DNA from: Peromyscus leucopus
Taxonomy: Eukaryota > Chordata > Mammalia > Rodentia > Cricetidae
NCBI RefSeq assembly: GCF_004664715.2
Contig: NC_051072.1
Coordinates: forward strand, 31,455,994 to 31,519,993
Reading direction: 5' to 3'
Length of the DNA: 64,000 nt
Part shown: piece by piece, positions 35,046-47,312 of the stretch
Layout: the number at the start of each line of letters is the position of its first letter
Position numbering within the stretch: the stretch's first letter is position 1
Notes under the pieces: generated by a model
Database searches by the model: none
What the model saw: the letters and a program-made list of their open reading frames with translations, nothing else
Told to the model about the DNA's origin: nothing
Translations under genes and position numbers: made by a program

Positions 35046-37896
35046 CCTGAAAAGTTTTAAAAATTATGAAATCTTGCTGACGATAACAGCACTTTCTTTA
35101 AAAACTATGAAATATAAGTCATACTGATGGGGTAAAATATTTTCGCTTCTACGTTATCTGTAACCATTGTCAGCTTTCAAAAGTGAAGCCTAGATCAGCT
35201 AAATTATAGGACTTTAATAACTGAGCTAGGACTGAACATATAAAGGAAAGTAATTTTCTTACTATGATAGTTTATAGTAATGTGCTTATTAAAAAAAAAA
35301 AAAACAGACAATTGGCAAACCATTCCCTTCAGGAATATTTTCTAAGAAGTTGGGATAGTTGCTTTTTTTTTTTTCTGTCTCAGAAATGTATGACCTAAGA
35401 GAGATTTAAAGGTGGGGGCAAGGGGAAATGTGTGTAAGCCACATGAACACATCATAACAATGGTAATCACAGTGTGTCTCTACCCCTCCTCCCCAGGTCT
35501 AGATAGTTTCTCCTCCACAGTGAATGATATACAGGCCCATTACCCACTCCAAACAAATTTGTTTGAAGTGAGTTCTTCGCCACAATGTGATGTTCATTGT
35601 TTGACTTACAGACTGTGTTTGGCATGGCATACAAGTGTTTTAGGAGACAATGCCCGAAAGGCATGGCTGTCATATCCAGAAAATGGAGTGTACTTGAGCG
35701 CTCCTGCATATCACATACTATGTATTTAGTCTTTATTAATATATTATCTATTGTTCAGTCTTCTCTCCTTATGAATATGTGTGTTCCAGAAGATATCACT
35801 AGGATCTTCCTGTGAGTGTCAGTTAAGCTTAACTCCTTGCTTATCCTCTGTTAGAGTCCAATTTGGCTCAAGTTTCCAATTATTGAGAGTTAGATGTTAA
35901 TTTGTAAATGTAAAGGAAAATGATCTACAGTATCTTTGATACCAGCTGATGAATCAATTATTTAATTGCCTTGGCTTTACACACAGGTGGCATTGTCAAC
36001 CAGGAAGTGTGTTGGGACTGATGTCACACCAGTGGCCGAGCAGATGTGCATTCATGTATAATTTAACATGCTCATTTCTGGATTTCTACTTGTGATCATC
36101 TGCTCACTTGCTAACTTGTATGCTTCATTGCTAAAATGTGCTCAAATGTAGGTGTAGAGAGGTTCAACCAGAACGTAAACCACAGTGTCTTTGTTAACTG
36201 ATATGGCCTCTATTGCTTTGCCTAACAATGATATTATTCGCCTGATTGCACTCCATTGTCGTTATGACCCTGCACAGGTAAAATGATATGTTTTTTTTTT
36301 TGCACTGATTATTTACAAATAAAATCACACAAGGTAGATATTAGCTAATTTCATCAATAGGCTTGGGGAAAAAATGAGGAGAAACGTAGATTTCACAGAA
36401 AGTTTTTCCTTGGACTACAACATGCTTGTCAACTGCCAGGCACAATGTAGCTACTTCAGAAAAGGAAGAGAACAAAAATTGATTTTCCTGTGTGCTTTTA
36501 AAATTGATCTCTCTTTCCTAAAACACACACCAAATACAATCTTGAGACAGGACATAGATCTTAAACAGCGCTCACTTCCAATTTAATGACACACGATACA
36601 ATGTCTTCGATCTCATCTACATTAGTTAGCCTTTGAAAACCTAGGTTCCTCCTGTGGGCTCTGTATACTTATTTATTTTGGGAGAGTGGGAAAATTCTAT
36701 GCATGCCCAAGTTTCTGATAGATCTCTGTAAAGCATTCCTTTTTAAAACTGTTAGAATAAGCTGTTTTTTAGGATTTAGATAGATGTTGAATAATGTTTG
36801 TCTAAGCTAAAAACAAATATTATTGATACAGCTTTACACTGAGTGTTATTTTAAGGAAAGTGTACAATTCATTTTGAGTTATGCACTGCTTTCCCAAAAT
36901 AAAATATTATTAATGTTGCCAAATCATTTTTAGTAATCATGTAAATTCAATTTGTGTTCTACTAGAGATGCTTCCCGTTCACAGCAAAAAGTTCAAAAAT
37001 TTATAAGCCATGCATTTGATGTACAGTTGGTTATTTGTATGGGCTGGAGATGTACATGAGCACATGGAATTGTTTGGCTTTGGAATGAAACAGACAGATT
37101 TGAATCGCAATTCCTGGCCATGGAAATGACTCAGCAGTAAAAGAGCTTGCTTTACAAGTTCCCAGGAAAGAAATGAGGGATGCATAGATGTGGGCAGGAC
37201 TGAGACAGTCTCAGTTCTCTGTGGCCAAGACTATCAATAGGGAGGCTGAGAGAATCGTTCAGGAAAATGATCACTCGCCATCACCCTGCATATGCTACTG
37301 AAGCAGGAACTACTGAGAAGAATCAATGGAGATGGATATTCCTTGATGGATGTTCTTGATGGAACACCATTGATTGCTGATGCATTCAAGAGCCAGATAG
37401 CTTGATACCTTAACACAATGCAATCGTTTCCCAAGTTTGAAACCAAACTTAGGAAAGGAGGACTGATTGACTTGATTAATGTAAATTACTGACTATTAAA
37501 GTGATAAAAAGTTCTATATAACTAGAAAATAGATTCAGTTAAAGACATCTACTGCATAAAGCCTACCGCAATGTAAAATGTTACTCCAACTAGGAATCAA
37601 AGTGGATTCACTTTGAGACTTTTGTCATTTTCAGCAGCAGAAAAAAGGCACACACACAAGATCCTCGGGGTGTGCTGAAGGGATAAGTGGTGAGTTCAGA
37701 GCCCCACAACTGGTTGGTACTCAGAGAATAAGAGATGGTGGGGTGCTCACCCCTAAACAGGACACCTATATCATAGCCTTTCCCCCACACCGTGACTTAG
37801 GGTTCATCGAAGGAAGGCAAAGGGAAAGATTGTAAGAGTGAGAGATAGTCCAGACATGAAAGAGCCTTCCACATGTGAACTGACGGAGTCTTTGAA
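35046..37896. other. Long unique stretch, no gene seen
   Basis: About 2.9 kb. Short A and T runs lie at 35290-35304, 35365-35374 and 36291-36301. The 105-codon frame at 35412-35729 and its overlapping antisense frame have no recognisable domain. Sequence around 37110-37260 is vaguely SINE-like but not assignable. Confidence 0.5.
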
Positions 37897-38438
37897 AAAT
37901 AAAGGTTAGAGAGCTGGGCATGGTGGGGCACGCCTTTGATCCCAGCACTTGGGAGGCAGAGGCAGGTGGATCTCTGCGAGCTCAAGGCCAGCCTGATCTA
38001 CTGTTGGAGTCCTCTAGGTTTCCAGCAGGACTGCATAAGAGGTTGATTGGACCACGGGCCTGAGTACCAGGAGTTTTTAAAGGTCTGCACTTGACTGTAA
38101 CTAGCAAGGGGGAGGTCTTTTGCTCCACCCCATGGCACTGTTACAAAGAGACCTTTGGAATAAAGTTCTGGGCTGGTGGATAAGGATCCAGACCCACCCA
38201 AGTCTATCCTGTTTTCTCTCTGTTTCTCTCCCCTCTGTTTCTAACTAAGTCTCTTATCTGTCATTTCTCAAGAGTCCCTGGGGAAAATAAATGTGGGGGC
38301 TGGCCTGCCACAATCTACATAGTGAGTTCTAGGACAGCCAAGGCTGTTACACAGAAAACCCTTTCTCGTAAATAAATAAATAAATAAATAAATGAATAAA
38401 TGAATAAATGAATAAATAATAAATAAATAAAGATTAGA
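37897..38438 (+). repeat. B1 SINE split by an LTR, with its own target-site duplication
   Basis: Left half 37911-38001 ('gggcatggtggggcacgcct', 'gatctctgcgagctcaagg', ending 'cagcctgatctac'); right half 38313-38368 ('atctacatagtgagttctag', 'gacagccaaggctgttacac'), then a TAAA-rich tail at 38369-38434. A 14-bp duplication, 'aaataaaggttaga' at 37897-37910 and 'aaataaagattaga' at 38425-38438, brackets the composite. The interrupting LTR is 38002-38312. Confidence 0.95.
38002..38312 (+). repeat. Solo LTR nested in a B1, perfect 6-bp target-site duplication
   Basis: 311 bp, TG...CA ends. ATCTAC occurs at 37996-38001 and 38313-38318. It has AATAAA at about 38160 followed by a pyrimidine-rich U5-like half. 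The first ~110 bases share ordered blocks with 62415-62525 ('gggcctgagt', 'ggtctgcacttg'). The 6-bp target duplication fits an ERVK-type (class II) element; the family name is not determined. Confidence 0.94.
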
Positions 38439-38871
38439 ACATTTCTAGGAAAAATAAGAAAAAAGAGAAAAGTCTAAATTTGATAAAGGAATTTAAACTT
38501 GTATAATTTGCCCCACCTCCAATTTAAAGCTTTTTAAACTCCATTTTAAAACAAACTCTGCAAGATTTTTTTGCACCATGTTGGAAATAAAAGTTCTATT
38601 ATAATTAACAAGGTTATTTTAGTAATGTGGGTTAATTACCATTTTGACCACTATGTCCAAGTGTGTACATGCTAATTAGGAACAATGAAAATGAACAATT
38701 ACTAATTCACTTGAATTAATATGTATAAGAGCTATCACTTATTTGGCATTTGCTATAAATACACTTACAGCTTTAAACATTTATAAAGAATGATTTGGGC
38801 TAGTATTGAAAAAATAATAGCATGGAATATCGATCTATGAAATATGGGCTGAGGAAACCCTGCAAAAGTTT
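38439..38871. other. Unique AT-rich DNA, no feature seen
   Basis: Anonymous sequence between the nested B1/LTR and the next SINE. Confidence 0.5.
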
Positions 38872-39048
38872 ATTTGTTTAGTTATTTATTTATCGGTGCA
38901 TGTGGTACTTGGCTGCCCATACGGAGGCCAGAGGACAACTCTCTTGGGATTCAGTTCTTTCTTGCCACCTAGTGGTACCCAAGATGGATCTCAGATCATC
39001 CAACCTGCACACAATTGCCTCTGCCTGCTGAACCATCTTGCCAGCCTT
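38872..39048 (-). repeat. B2/B3-family SINE, minus strand, diverged
   Basis: On the plus strand: TTTA-rich start, 'ggaggccagaggacaactct', 'tgggattcagttctttcttg', 'ccacctagtggtacccaag', 'tgaaccatcttgccagcc', the inverted order of a tRNA-derived SINE. Confidence 0.75.
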
Positions 39049-39124
39049 TGCAAAAGAAATCAAGCAGAGAAAAGGAATGCATTCCCAAATTATGCTGGAG
39101 CAGATCTTTACAAATGTTTCTGTT

Positions 39125-39337
39125 AAGAAATGACATCAGGGGGCTGGAGAGGTGGCTCAGTGATTAAGTGCACAGGCTGCTCTTCCAGAGGACCTCAGTT
39201 CAAGTCCCAGCAGCTCACACCCATCTATAATGGAATTTGATGCCCTCTTCTGCCATAAAGGTGTACATGCAGATATTGCATTCATATACATAAAATAAAT
39301 AAATAAATCTTAAAAAAAAAAAAGAAATGACATCAGG
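39125..39337 (+). repeat. Full-length B2 SINE with 16-bp target-site duplication
   Basis: 'aagaaatgacatcagg' at 39125-39140 and 39322-39337 is a perfect direct repeat. The B2 body runs 39141-39321: 'gggctggagaggtggctcag', 'gctgctcttccagaggacct', 'gatgccctcttctgccat', then 'aaaataaataaataaatctt' and an A tail. It is complete, with the B2-type AATAAA region. Confidence 0.97.
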
Positions 39338-40429
39338 CTTTGTATCAGGTTCACTCGATGCAATTTGCAGACTCACCTTCATTGTGGCTCAGCCTCCTGG
39401 ACTTTCGTTTCAATACTCTTTTGTAAGAAATGACTCTTTGTTCATAAAGTTATTGTATGTAAAATACAGTGCAATACATTTAAATAACTAGAAAATTAAA
39501 TAACCCAGTAACCATACGTACTGTTATTAGAACCATTGTGTAAATCATGAATTTCCAGTGTAAGAACACAAAGAAAAATGTAAATGTACTCTGTATAATT
39601 TGGGACATATCACTTCTCTATTGAAGTAAGTGTTTTTCATGGAAACTAACTGTTTTGAACAGACTGTAATTACTTTGTCAGTTAGCTTGTATTTAATACT
39701 TCAATAACCTAGACACTCCATTTTGGCTTTGACTAAAGTTACAATTTTTTTTAAGTCCTTTTTCTTAAGAAGTACATAATGTAAGAATTAACTCTGGGAA
39801 AGAATTTGAGAGAGCAGAAATAGGGAGAATAAAACAAACCAAAAAAGCAGGCTTCTTAAGCAACTTTAAATAGAAATAATTTTACAGAAACAAAAATAAC
39901 AAAAGGTCACACAAATCTGTAGTTGTAATGTTGATAAAGTTTGAATTTGCCTAAGGGACATGTCTCTCCTATATGACAAAGTCAGAAAGTAAGAAGAGAA
40001 GACACACTTAGCAACCTGGAATTGCTCTAGTAATTGTCTATAGGTCAAGTGGGAAACTCCTTGAGGAGCACAAAGGGGAAAATGAAATAAGGAAGGGAAA
40101 AGGCTTTCAGAAAGAGGATCAGAGAAGCGGCAGACAGAAAGATAAAAGATCCTTTGCCAAAAGAGGTGGGAAAGGAAAAGATCTAAGACAGCCTCACAGG
40201 AGTGACCATCCGCTGGGACACAGCCCAGCACCAAGGAATCATCACGTGGGATCGTTCTTACCACAGAAATGACAGAATGAAAAGAATCTTTGGCAAAGAC
40301 AGAGAAACCCCAAGTCAGGCGAGTCAGGGCCGGAAGTGCAGCCCATGTTCCAGCTAAGCATTAATAAGGCCATCGGACCTGACAAAATAAGCAGCACAGT
40401 ACTGGTTTATATAAAAATTCACTATATGC
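39338..40429. other. Unique DNA, no gene seen
   Basis: The 132-codon minus-strand frame (39866-40264) has no recognisable domain; a frame of this length is expected occasionally by chance in a window this size. Confidence 0.5.
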
Positions 40430-40608
40430 GTTTATTTGGAGGTGGGAAGGGGCCATAGTTTAGTATTTGTACGGAGGTCAGAAAACAACTTTTATGAGAG
40501 TCGGTTCTCTCCTTCTACCATGTAGGTCACTAGTATCAAACTGGTCTTTGAGTTTACATTGTCTGGCGGCAGGCACCTGTCACTCCCTGAGCCGGCTCTT
40601 CAGCTCTA
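40430..40608 (-). repeat. B2/B3-family SINE, minus strand, diverged
   Basis: 'gtacggaggtcagaaaacaa', 'gagagtcggttctctccttc', 'taccatgtaggtcactagta' and 'gagccggctcttcagctc' give the same inverted order as the SINE at 38872. Internal deletions or changes are likely. Confidence 0.75.
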
Positions 40609-41934
40609 GTACCATTTTTATCAAAAGAAAAGTTAATACTTCCGAACGTATGTCTGAAATAAGGCAGTCACCAATACAAAGTGATTTTCTTTTTTCTAAA
40701 ATCATTTTAATAAGCAAATATCTAGATTATAAATGAAGCGGGTGAACATTGATTTTAGTGTACTCATCAATATGATCAAATTCCTAGGTAAAAGCAGGCA
40801 ATTCATGAAGAAATGATACAACTTTGTTTGAAACAATTCTGTGCAATGCTTCTTGGACTTTCTCTGTAATCACTGTCTTCTGGGCTTTCCATGGAGTCTC
40901 CTGGAAAACAATGGATTATAGATAATCTTCTTGGGAAATAAAAATAGGAAGATCTAGAAAAATGTGGAGAGAATAAATGGGAGTTATATTACATTTCAAC
41001 ATCAACAATCAATTAAACAATTTCATTGAAAATTTGTGAAAGAGCTTACACTCACTGAAGAAAGTTTTTAAATTAAAATGGTCTCAGGAAATTTGCTACA
41101 CTTGAAGAATAATTGTCTTCAATATGGCCATAAAAATGAGGAAACTGAAAAGGTTAAATCATTGCCTTCTACAATGTCTTTGATCTAAAATTAAGTAGTA
41201 ATTAATTAAGTAGTAAAATATTAAGCATTTGTCTCTGCAAGATATTAATCATATAAAAAGAATTGAAAAAGAGGACACTCAATTATGTTATAATTTTTAA
41301 ATATTTTGTTTTAAAATTATATCCATTTATATAAATTAAATTTAAACTGTAGCAAAAAAATAAAAATGTTTATTAGACCATTCTGACATCTATGTAGAGT
41401 TGTGGAAACTCTTTGAAGAACATGATAGTAAGTCAAGCCTTCCCAAACTCCAAAGATATTATAGCTTTACATTAAGCTTTGAAATTTGGGGAGGCACATC
41501 TTCTCACCTTCCTCTCAAAGGTTTCTACTATCTTTGTAATTTTCTATAAATTCATGAATCATCTAATAAAGATACCCTAGATCTCAAAAGAAAACTTCAT
41601 TGGAAATTGCATTGAAAACGAAATTGTATACAGGGACAAGTTCACATTTTTAATACTAACAGTCCTAATCTATAAGTACAGTATGTATGCCTCAATTTAA
41701 AATTTTAATGTACTTTGGTAGAAATTTATAGTTTTCTTAGGATCATCGAATTAATTAATATAATTTATATTATACATGACTCCAATTTTATTTCATTTTA
41801 CCTGTCATGAATGAAATTTATTTTTGAACATTGATATTTGGAACATAAATAAAACTCATTAAACTTTCAACCAAGATTGATAATTTACATTTATCTTCTC
41901 TGAGATTTTTATGTAGCATTGCTTTTCTATAGTT
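40609..41934. other. Unique AT-rich DNA, no feature seen
   Basis: Anonymous, strongly AT-rich; the L1 fragment begins at its end. Confidence 0.5.
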
Positions 41935-42075
41935 TGTTTTTTACTTTCTTTTTATTTATTCTGTGTGTCTTAGACATCATGCATCTTGATCCCATTCATT
42001 TCCCATCCCTTTGCATCTGTCCTCTGACTCTGCATTTTTTTTTAATTTCATACAAACAGGGTTAGGAACTACAAT
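41935..42075. mobile_element. L1-derived fragment
   Basis: 'ttattctgtgtgtcttagac', 'atcatgcatcttgatcccat', 'tcatttcccatccctttgca' match an L1 UTR stretch common in rodents. Cut off after a T9 run. Confidence 0.6.
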
Positions 42076-42600
42076 GACAAGATTATCTCCCATGAATATG
42101 TTCTAAACTTAAATCCTATCTTAAAAGCCACATCCTGCATTGATTGTAATATAATACTTACATAACTTTCCCAAATCTACATCAAAGTCTGTAGGTTTTG
42201 AAGGTCACTTCCTCTTTCTACAGGTAATTCTGAAGGATTCTGAGGACAAGCTAAATGCTTTAACAACTATAAAAGTAAGTCTATATCTTAGAAAGAAGTA
42301 GAAGCTGGAAAGAGGTGACTATCTGTTTTTATGGGTATCCCATCTCCATCTCGGTACTGGTTGCTCCCTCAGACTAAACGCTTTTCCAGTCTTCAGGGAA
42401 GAGAAGTCCTAAGGGCCCTGCTTTTTCTTTCTCTTCTTTCATTTACATCAGCTTCTCAAAAAGACATCAGGCACTTCAAATTCCAGGTCCAAAATTATAT
42501 TTGCTCATTGAAAATTTCACAAATGCATTCTGATTACTTGTCCCTCAGACACCCTCTCTTATCTCCCTCCTGTTGTTGCCTGACCATATATTTTCTATGA
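42076..42600. other. Unassigned DNA between two L1 pieces
   Basis: No clear repeat. The 89-codon frame at 42331-42600 has no recognisable domain. It could be diverged L1 sequence linking the two flanking fragments. Confidence 0.4.
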
Positions 42601-42815
42601 CTCTCTTCCCATGTCTGTCTCTTGGGTTTGTTTTGTAACCTTCTTCTGAGTTTAGCTGGGGTGGGCTGTCTGATTATGGGTTTGGAACTATCCACTGAAT
42701 TCTGGTAGGCTCACTTGTGGGTACACAATAGAAGACAATGACTAGTCTTCTTCCAGAATCTCTCAGTAGCTAATAGTTCATCAGTAAGGGATGGGCCCCC
42801 ATCCATGACAAAAGG
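42601..42815. mobile_element. Rodent L1 UTR fragment
   Basis: 'gggtttggaactatccactg', 'ggtaggctcacttgtgggta', 'gaatctctcagtagctaata', 'taagggatgggcccccat' form the same L1 UTR module that is inverted at 12480-12838. Confidence 0.65.
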
Positions 42816-45272
42816 TCCAAATACTTTGAAGAAAGAAATCATAGTAGTCAGATTTGGATAGATGGTTCAGGATAATACAGATAAATGTGGCTAAAATCAT
42901 GCTACAATGCTTGACTCCTTTTTAGATTAACATAGTCCAATTACCTGTAACTGAAAGACAACATTACCCAGTGACTGACCAATCTCAACAGTTTCCTAAA
43001 TCCACAGACATTCTCCCAGGCCTCAAATACCAGAAACTTAAATCCAGTACATATCCATTTTTACATTGTATAACTTGAATGCAAATCCCTTCTCAATTTT
43101 AACATACCATCTTCTATTCTCATTTTTGAGACAGCATTTACAGTCCAACATTATTGCTAGTATGCAATCTATGTACTGGACTATTTCATCTCTTTGCAAA
43201 GCATCTGCTTCATTGGGATATTTTTTAGCCTCTGCTGCTTAGGGAATGTTTATTTGAACCTCACATTTCTTGATCAATCCCATATACAAAGAGAGAATCT
43301 TTTAGTAAGCCACATAAAAGTAGGTCACATAGCAACTCTGACTACAATGCCTTTTACACTCAAAAGAAATGCCAGTCCAAGAAAAGTACTGACAGGGAAA
43401 ATAAGCTGTACATCTCATGACAAGTCTACAGAGGACAACCTGTGTCAGTCTGCCTATAGGAGTTTTGGTCTAAAGCCGAATGACTTCATTCATGATGTAA
43501 ACAACATTTCTCGAATGTTCTTCCCCTTCAAGTGGAGATCTTTTATTCTCAGAGGTACCTTCACCTTTTTACTTTCTCTTCCTGCCTCTACACCCATCCA
43601 CTTTCTTATTCAATCAATTGTTCCCCTTGCCTTTATGGTTCACACTCCTTTGATAGGTTAGACCCTACAGAAAGAGACTGCCACAAAAACACAAATGAAG
43701 TGATTGACTAGGAAGGCACTGCATGGCACAGGACCATAGACTCTGCACTAGGGAAAGGAGGCAAATGAGGGTAAGATGTAAACATTCCCTCAACAGTCAA
43801 CGGCCCAGCTCTGAGAGCTCTGCAGGCTCCACTTGCAGTAATAGGATGGAGTGTTTATTAAAGACTGCACAGGGAGAAACTTCTCACAAACTAATGAAAT
43901 ATTTCCTTCAGTCTGAAGATGGCCTTCCAGAGAGTCCTGGTGACTATAAGTGTGGAGAGGGTGAAAGGATGCAAGAAGGTAAAAGTGGGACAAAAAGGGA
44001 CTAGAAATTAAGTCTTTTCTACTATAAATCAGTGGCCTTTCCCATACAAGTAAGGCAGCTCTCTAGAGGCCTCTCTATCAGTCCCTCACCTAACCTACTG
44101 CATCTTCTAAGATAACGATAAGAATGAACAGGCAGGTGGAACTCTCCTTTCTCCTAGGAAAGGTAAAAGACTTATACAAAAGCAATTATGCAAATGTCAA
44201 TATGTTCATAGAAGTTTCTGGTAAATTACAAAAAACAAAAGCCCTAATAATGTAAGTGGAATGGAGTCTGGGTATTACCTTCCTGCAAGTTCAAGGTAAA
44301 ACCAAACATACATATGCCAGCCTTAATTAATTGCTTGTAAGAAAATGTATCAGTTGAACACATTGCAAATTCCTCACATAGGGCACCAATATGTGTGGAT
44401 TAAGCATATTACAAGATTCCTTTCATGTTCTTCACAGAAACACCAAGCTACACTTGATTTGAATACATAATAAGCTCAGAGTCACCAGTAAGCTGGTCCC
44501 TTGTGTCATTTAGCCAAGGGCAAGCTCAGACTTGACTCCTCTGTCTCCCTCTCCCCATGTCTTCCACCCTCTTCTGCCTGTCTGTTGTGTAAGTTTAAAG
44601 TGGTACCTGCTTGAATGTTGTCTTGTGATTGTATCCCTGTGTCTGTGTCTGTCCATATGTATGCCTCTCTGAGTGTGTCTGTGTCTGTCCCTAACAAAGG
44701 ACACTGCTCTGGGTTTATCAAACAGCACAAAAAACATCACATGGGGAAGAACTGAGGGATATTTTGCTGAAATATTCAACAGAGCTTTATAACAGATTAA
44801 GTCAGTTGCTCCAACTGACCCCAAATGACACAGATAACAGGCATCATTGTTTATCAATCAATATCTGTAGGTTACATGTGACGTTTATGCTGAATATTCA
44901 TTTTATAAGATGGCTTCCAGTCTACATTTTCTGTTTTCAGTAAATGATTCTTCATAGCACATGTACAAGATTCATGAATTCCTCTTGGGTTAGGGACATG
45001 GAAGAATCTATAACTTAAGATAAAGATAAGCATTAACTTAGGTGGTGAAAGTTGATAGCATGGGAAAGTCAAGGCAAGTAAGGTAGTTTGTTATATTGTT
45101 CTCTTAAAAGTAGGTTAGACATGCAGTCTGAGTGCACAGTAGGATAGCTGTCTTAAGTCTTGAATGACTTGAAAGTGAGTTATTAACTCTGGCTGTGAGG
45201 CCCAGCTCCAGTTCCAGTCTCTTAGGATGTAAGAGGCATTGTCAACACTGTTTCACCACAAGAAGGTAAAAC
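42816..45272. other. Unique DNA, no gene supported
   Basis: About 2.5 kb. The 155-codon frame at 43194-43661 is the longest in the window clear of simple repeats, but its product is unrecognised and a frame this long is plausible by chance. Overlapping frames at 44506-44857 run through TCTG-rich sequence. Confidence 0.5.
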
Positions 45273-45497
45273 GGAGGTTGGAGAGATGACGTGGTGGCTA
45301 AGGTCACTTGCTGCTTTTCTAGAGGGCCTGGGTTCAGTTCCCAGCATCCACAGCAGGTAGCTCTTACTGTTTCTACCTCCATCTTCCAGGGGACCTGATG
45401 CCTCTGGCCTCCAAGGGCAACAGGCACTCACATGCACATACTCACATGCAAACAAACACACACACACAATTAAAAATAAAATGAAATTTTAAAAGAA
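45273..45497 (+). repeat. B3-type SINE
   Basis: 'gaggttggagagatgacgtg', 'gctgcttttctagagggcct', 'gggttcagttcccagcatcc', 'ccaggggacctgatgcctct', 'ggcctccaagggcaacaggc', then a CA-rich, AAAATAAAA tail. Both minus-strand frames over it are shadows. Confidence 0.9.
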
Positions 45498-45579
45498 AGT
45501 TTAAATGTTTTGAGTTAGATTATTTGAATAATTATTTCTAATTTAATTTTTCAACTTACTTATTAATTATTACCTTCTA

Positions 45580-45742
45580 TGTTTATGATGGTGAGGCATG
45601 TGGGCCAGGGCATACATGAGGAGGTCACAGGAAGCCTTAGTACACTCATTTCTCTTCTTCCCAATTTCTGTGGGTCCTAGGGATGGAACTCCAATCCTCA
45701 GGCTTGTGCAGCAAGGTCATTATCTGTTAAGCCAACTAGTTG
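45580..45742 (-). repeat. Old B2/B3-like SINE, minus strand
   Basis: 'gcatacatgaggaggtcaca', 'tgtgggtcctagggatggaa', 'ctccaatcctcaggcttgtg', 'ctgttaagccaactagt' follow the inverted tRNA-SINE order with heavy divergence. Confidence 0.6.
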
Positions 45743-46548
45743 TGGGTGTAAAGTATTATTCTCATGACATGTCCCCCCGTGTTTTTCTGTCCTGTGTTCT
45801 TATTGGTGCTGGATAAAACTTTGGGACAATGAGCAAAGTAGAGGGGAGGACAAGTCAACCTCTTTTCTTGCTTATAAAATTGTCTGGTAGTTAGAAATAT
45901 GAAGGGGAAAAGGGTTATGTAACATTAAAAATGTACCATTGAGTGAGAACTCCGTCCTGAGATCACGTTTCACAAGGAAGGATCAGGAAAGGAGGTGAAC
46001 CCAACACTGGAGGGCGTTCTCTCACACAGCCGCTGTGGCACTGATAGGCCAATGCAGAGGCTACAGGGGGATAAGCACCTGTTCAATACTAGGTACTTCA
46101 TTTCTATAACCTAACCAGTAAGGTTAAGACCAGTTCATTGATCTTCCACTGGTCTTCAAATTTGTGCTTTTGAAACATCCCCTATGTTGCAGTTTGTGTT
46201 TGCCGTTTGATAGAATGAGTATTCCCAGATTCTTATCAGCGCTGAATATTCATTCATACGGCATTAACAAGGAGTAAATACTGCAGTGCTCAGAATGTTC
46301 CAGTCTTATATAATGGCACTAGAAACGTCTGTATCTTTTGAAAAGTAAATTAATCTTCTGTTTTTTCCGCCATTATTCAACAAGTCCAGACCACATTTTC
46401 TGGTATGTCTATATAAGATAAAGTTAGTATGGCAAGAATCAAGGGATAGAGTCACTTTTGTGAAGATTGCCATTTACATATTTTTTCCTGACAACACAGG
46501 ATGTGGATTGAAGTGAAATAGAGAGACAGGGAAAGAGAGGAAGGGGCA
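45743..46548. other. Unique DNA, no feature seen
   Basis: Anonymous sequence up to the LTR target site; a short AGAG-rich patch lies at 46521-46540. Confidence 0.5.
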
Positions 46549-46554
46549 AGCAGG

Positions 46555-46942
46555 TGTAGCTGGAGAGTTTCTCTCCAGTTCCTGCCAAGCCCTGGCAGTC
46601 CCGCAGCCCACTTATAAAATAAACACACAGATGCTTATATTAGTTAAACTGTTTGGCCTAACAGCTCAGGCTTCTTGCTATCTAGTTCCTATATCTCAAA
46701 TTAACCCATATCTATTAGTCTACAAGTTGCCACATGCCTCATGGCTTACCAGTACCTTACATCTCAGTTGTCATGGCCCAGGCTGGCAGCATCTCTCTGC
46801 CTCAGCCTTCCACCTCCCAGAATTCTTCTCCTCCTTGTCCCACCTACCCTATCCTTCCTGCCTGGCTACTAGCCAATCAGCATTTTATTTATCAATCAAT
46901 CATAGCACCATAATATTACAGCATACAGGACATCCCACAGCA
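46555..46942 (-). repeat. Solo LTR, perfect 6-bp target-site duplication
   Basis: 388 bp. On the minus strand it opens TGCTGTGGGATGTCC and ends CTCCAGCTACA. AGCAGG flanks it at 46549-46554 and 46943-46948. It has the same order as the LTR at 24361-24763, and an AATAAA-rich block lies about 60 bases from the minus-strand start. Termini and a 6-bp duplication fit an ERVK-type LTR. The 131-codon plus-strand frame at 46631-47026 is LTR sequence, not a gene. Confidence 0.92.
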
Positions 46943-47122
46943 AGCAGGTGTGAGGGGGACAGGATGAGAGAGAAAAAGGAGATTCCATCAAGAAAAAGGC
47001 AAACTAAAAGAGGAATGGGGGGCTGAATGCTGAATCAAGAGAAGCAGCCAACAGCACAAAACTCTAACTGAGTTAACAAATTTTAACTCAAATATTTCAA
47101 AAAAACTTAATTATGGCTGCAT

Positions 47123-47312
47123 AAAGAACTTCAGAGTACGGCCGGGCGGTGGTGGCGCACGCCTTTAATCCCAGCACTCGGGAGGCAGAGCCAGGCGGAT
47201 CGCTGTGAGTTTGAGGCCAGCCTGGGCTACCAAGTGAGCTCCAGGAAAGGTGCAAAACTACACATAGAAACCCTGTCTCAAAAAAAAAAAAAAAAAAAAG
47301 AACTTCAGAGTA
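47123..47312 (+). repeat. Young B1 SINE with 16-bp target-site duplication
   Basis: 'aaagaacttcagagta' at 47123-47138 and 47297-47312. The body starts 'ggccgggcggtggtggcgca' and keeps CpGs and near-consensus A- and B-box regions, then an unbroken A tail of about 19. It is the least diverged B1 in the window. Confidence 0.97.

Noticed and set aside
39866..40264. 132-codon minus-strand frame
   Set aside because: No domain, signal peptide or homology recognised; length is compatible with chance.
46631..47026. 131-codon frame
   Set aside because: Almost entirely within the minus-strand solo LTR.
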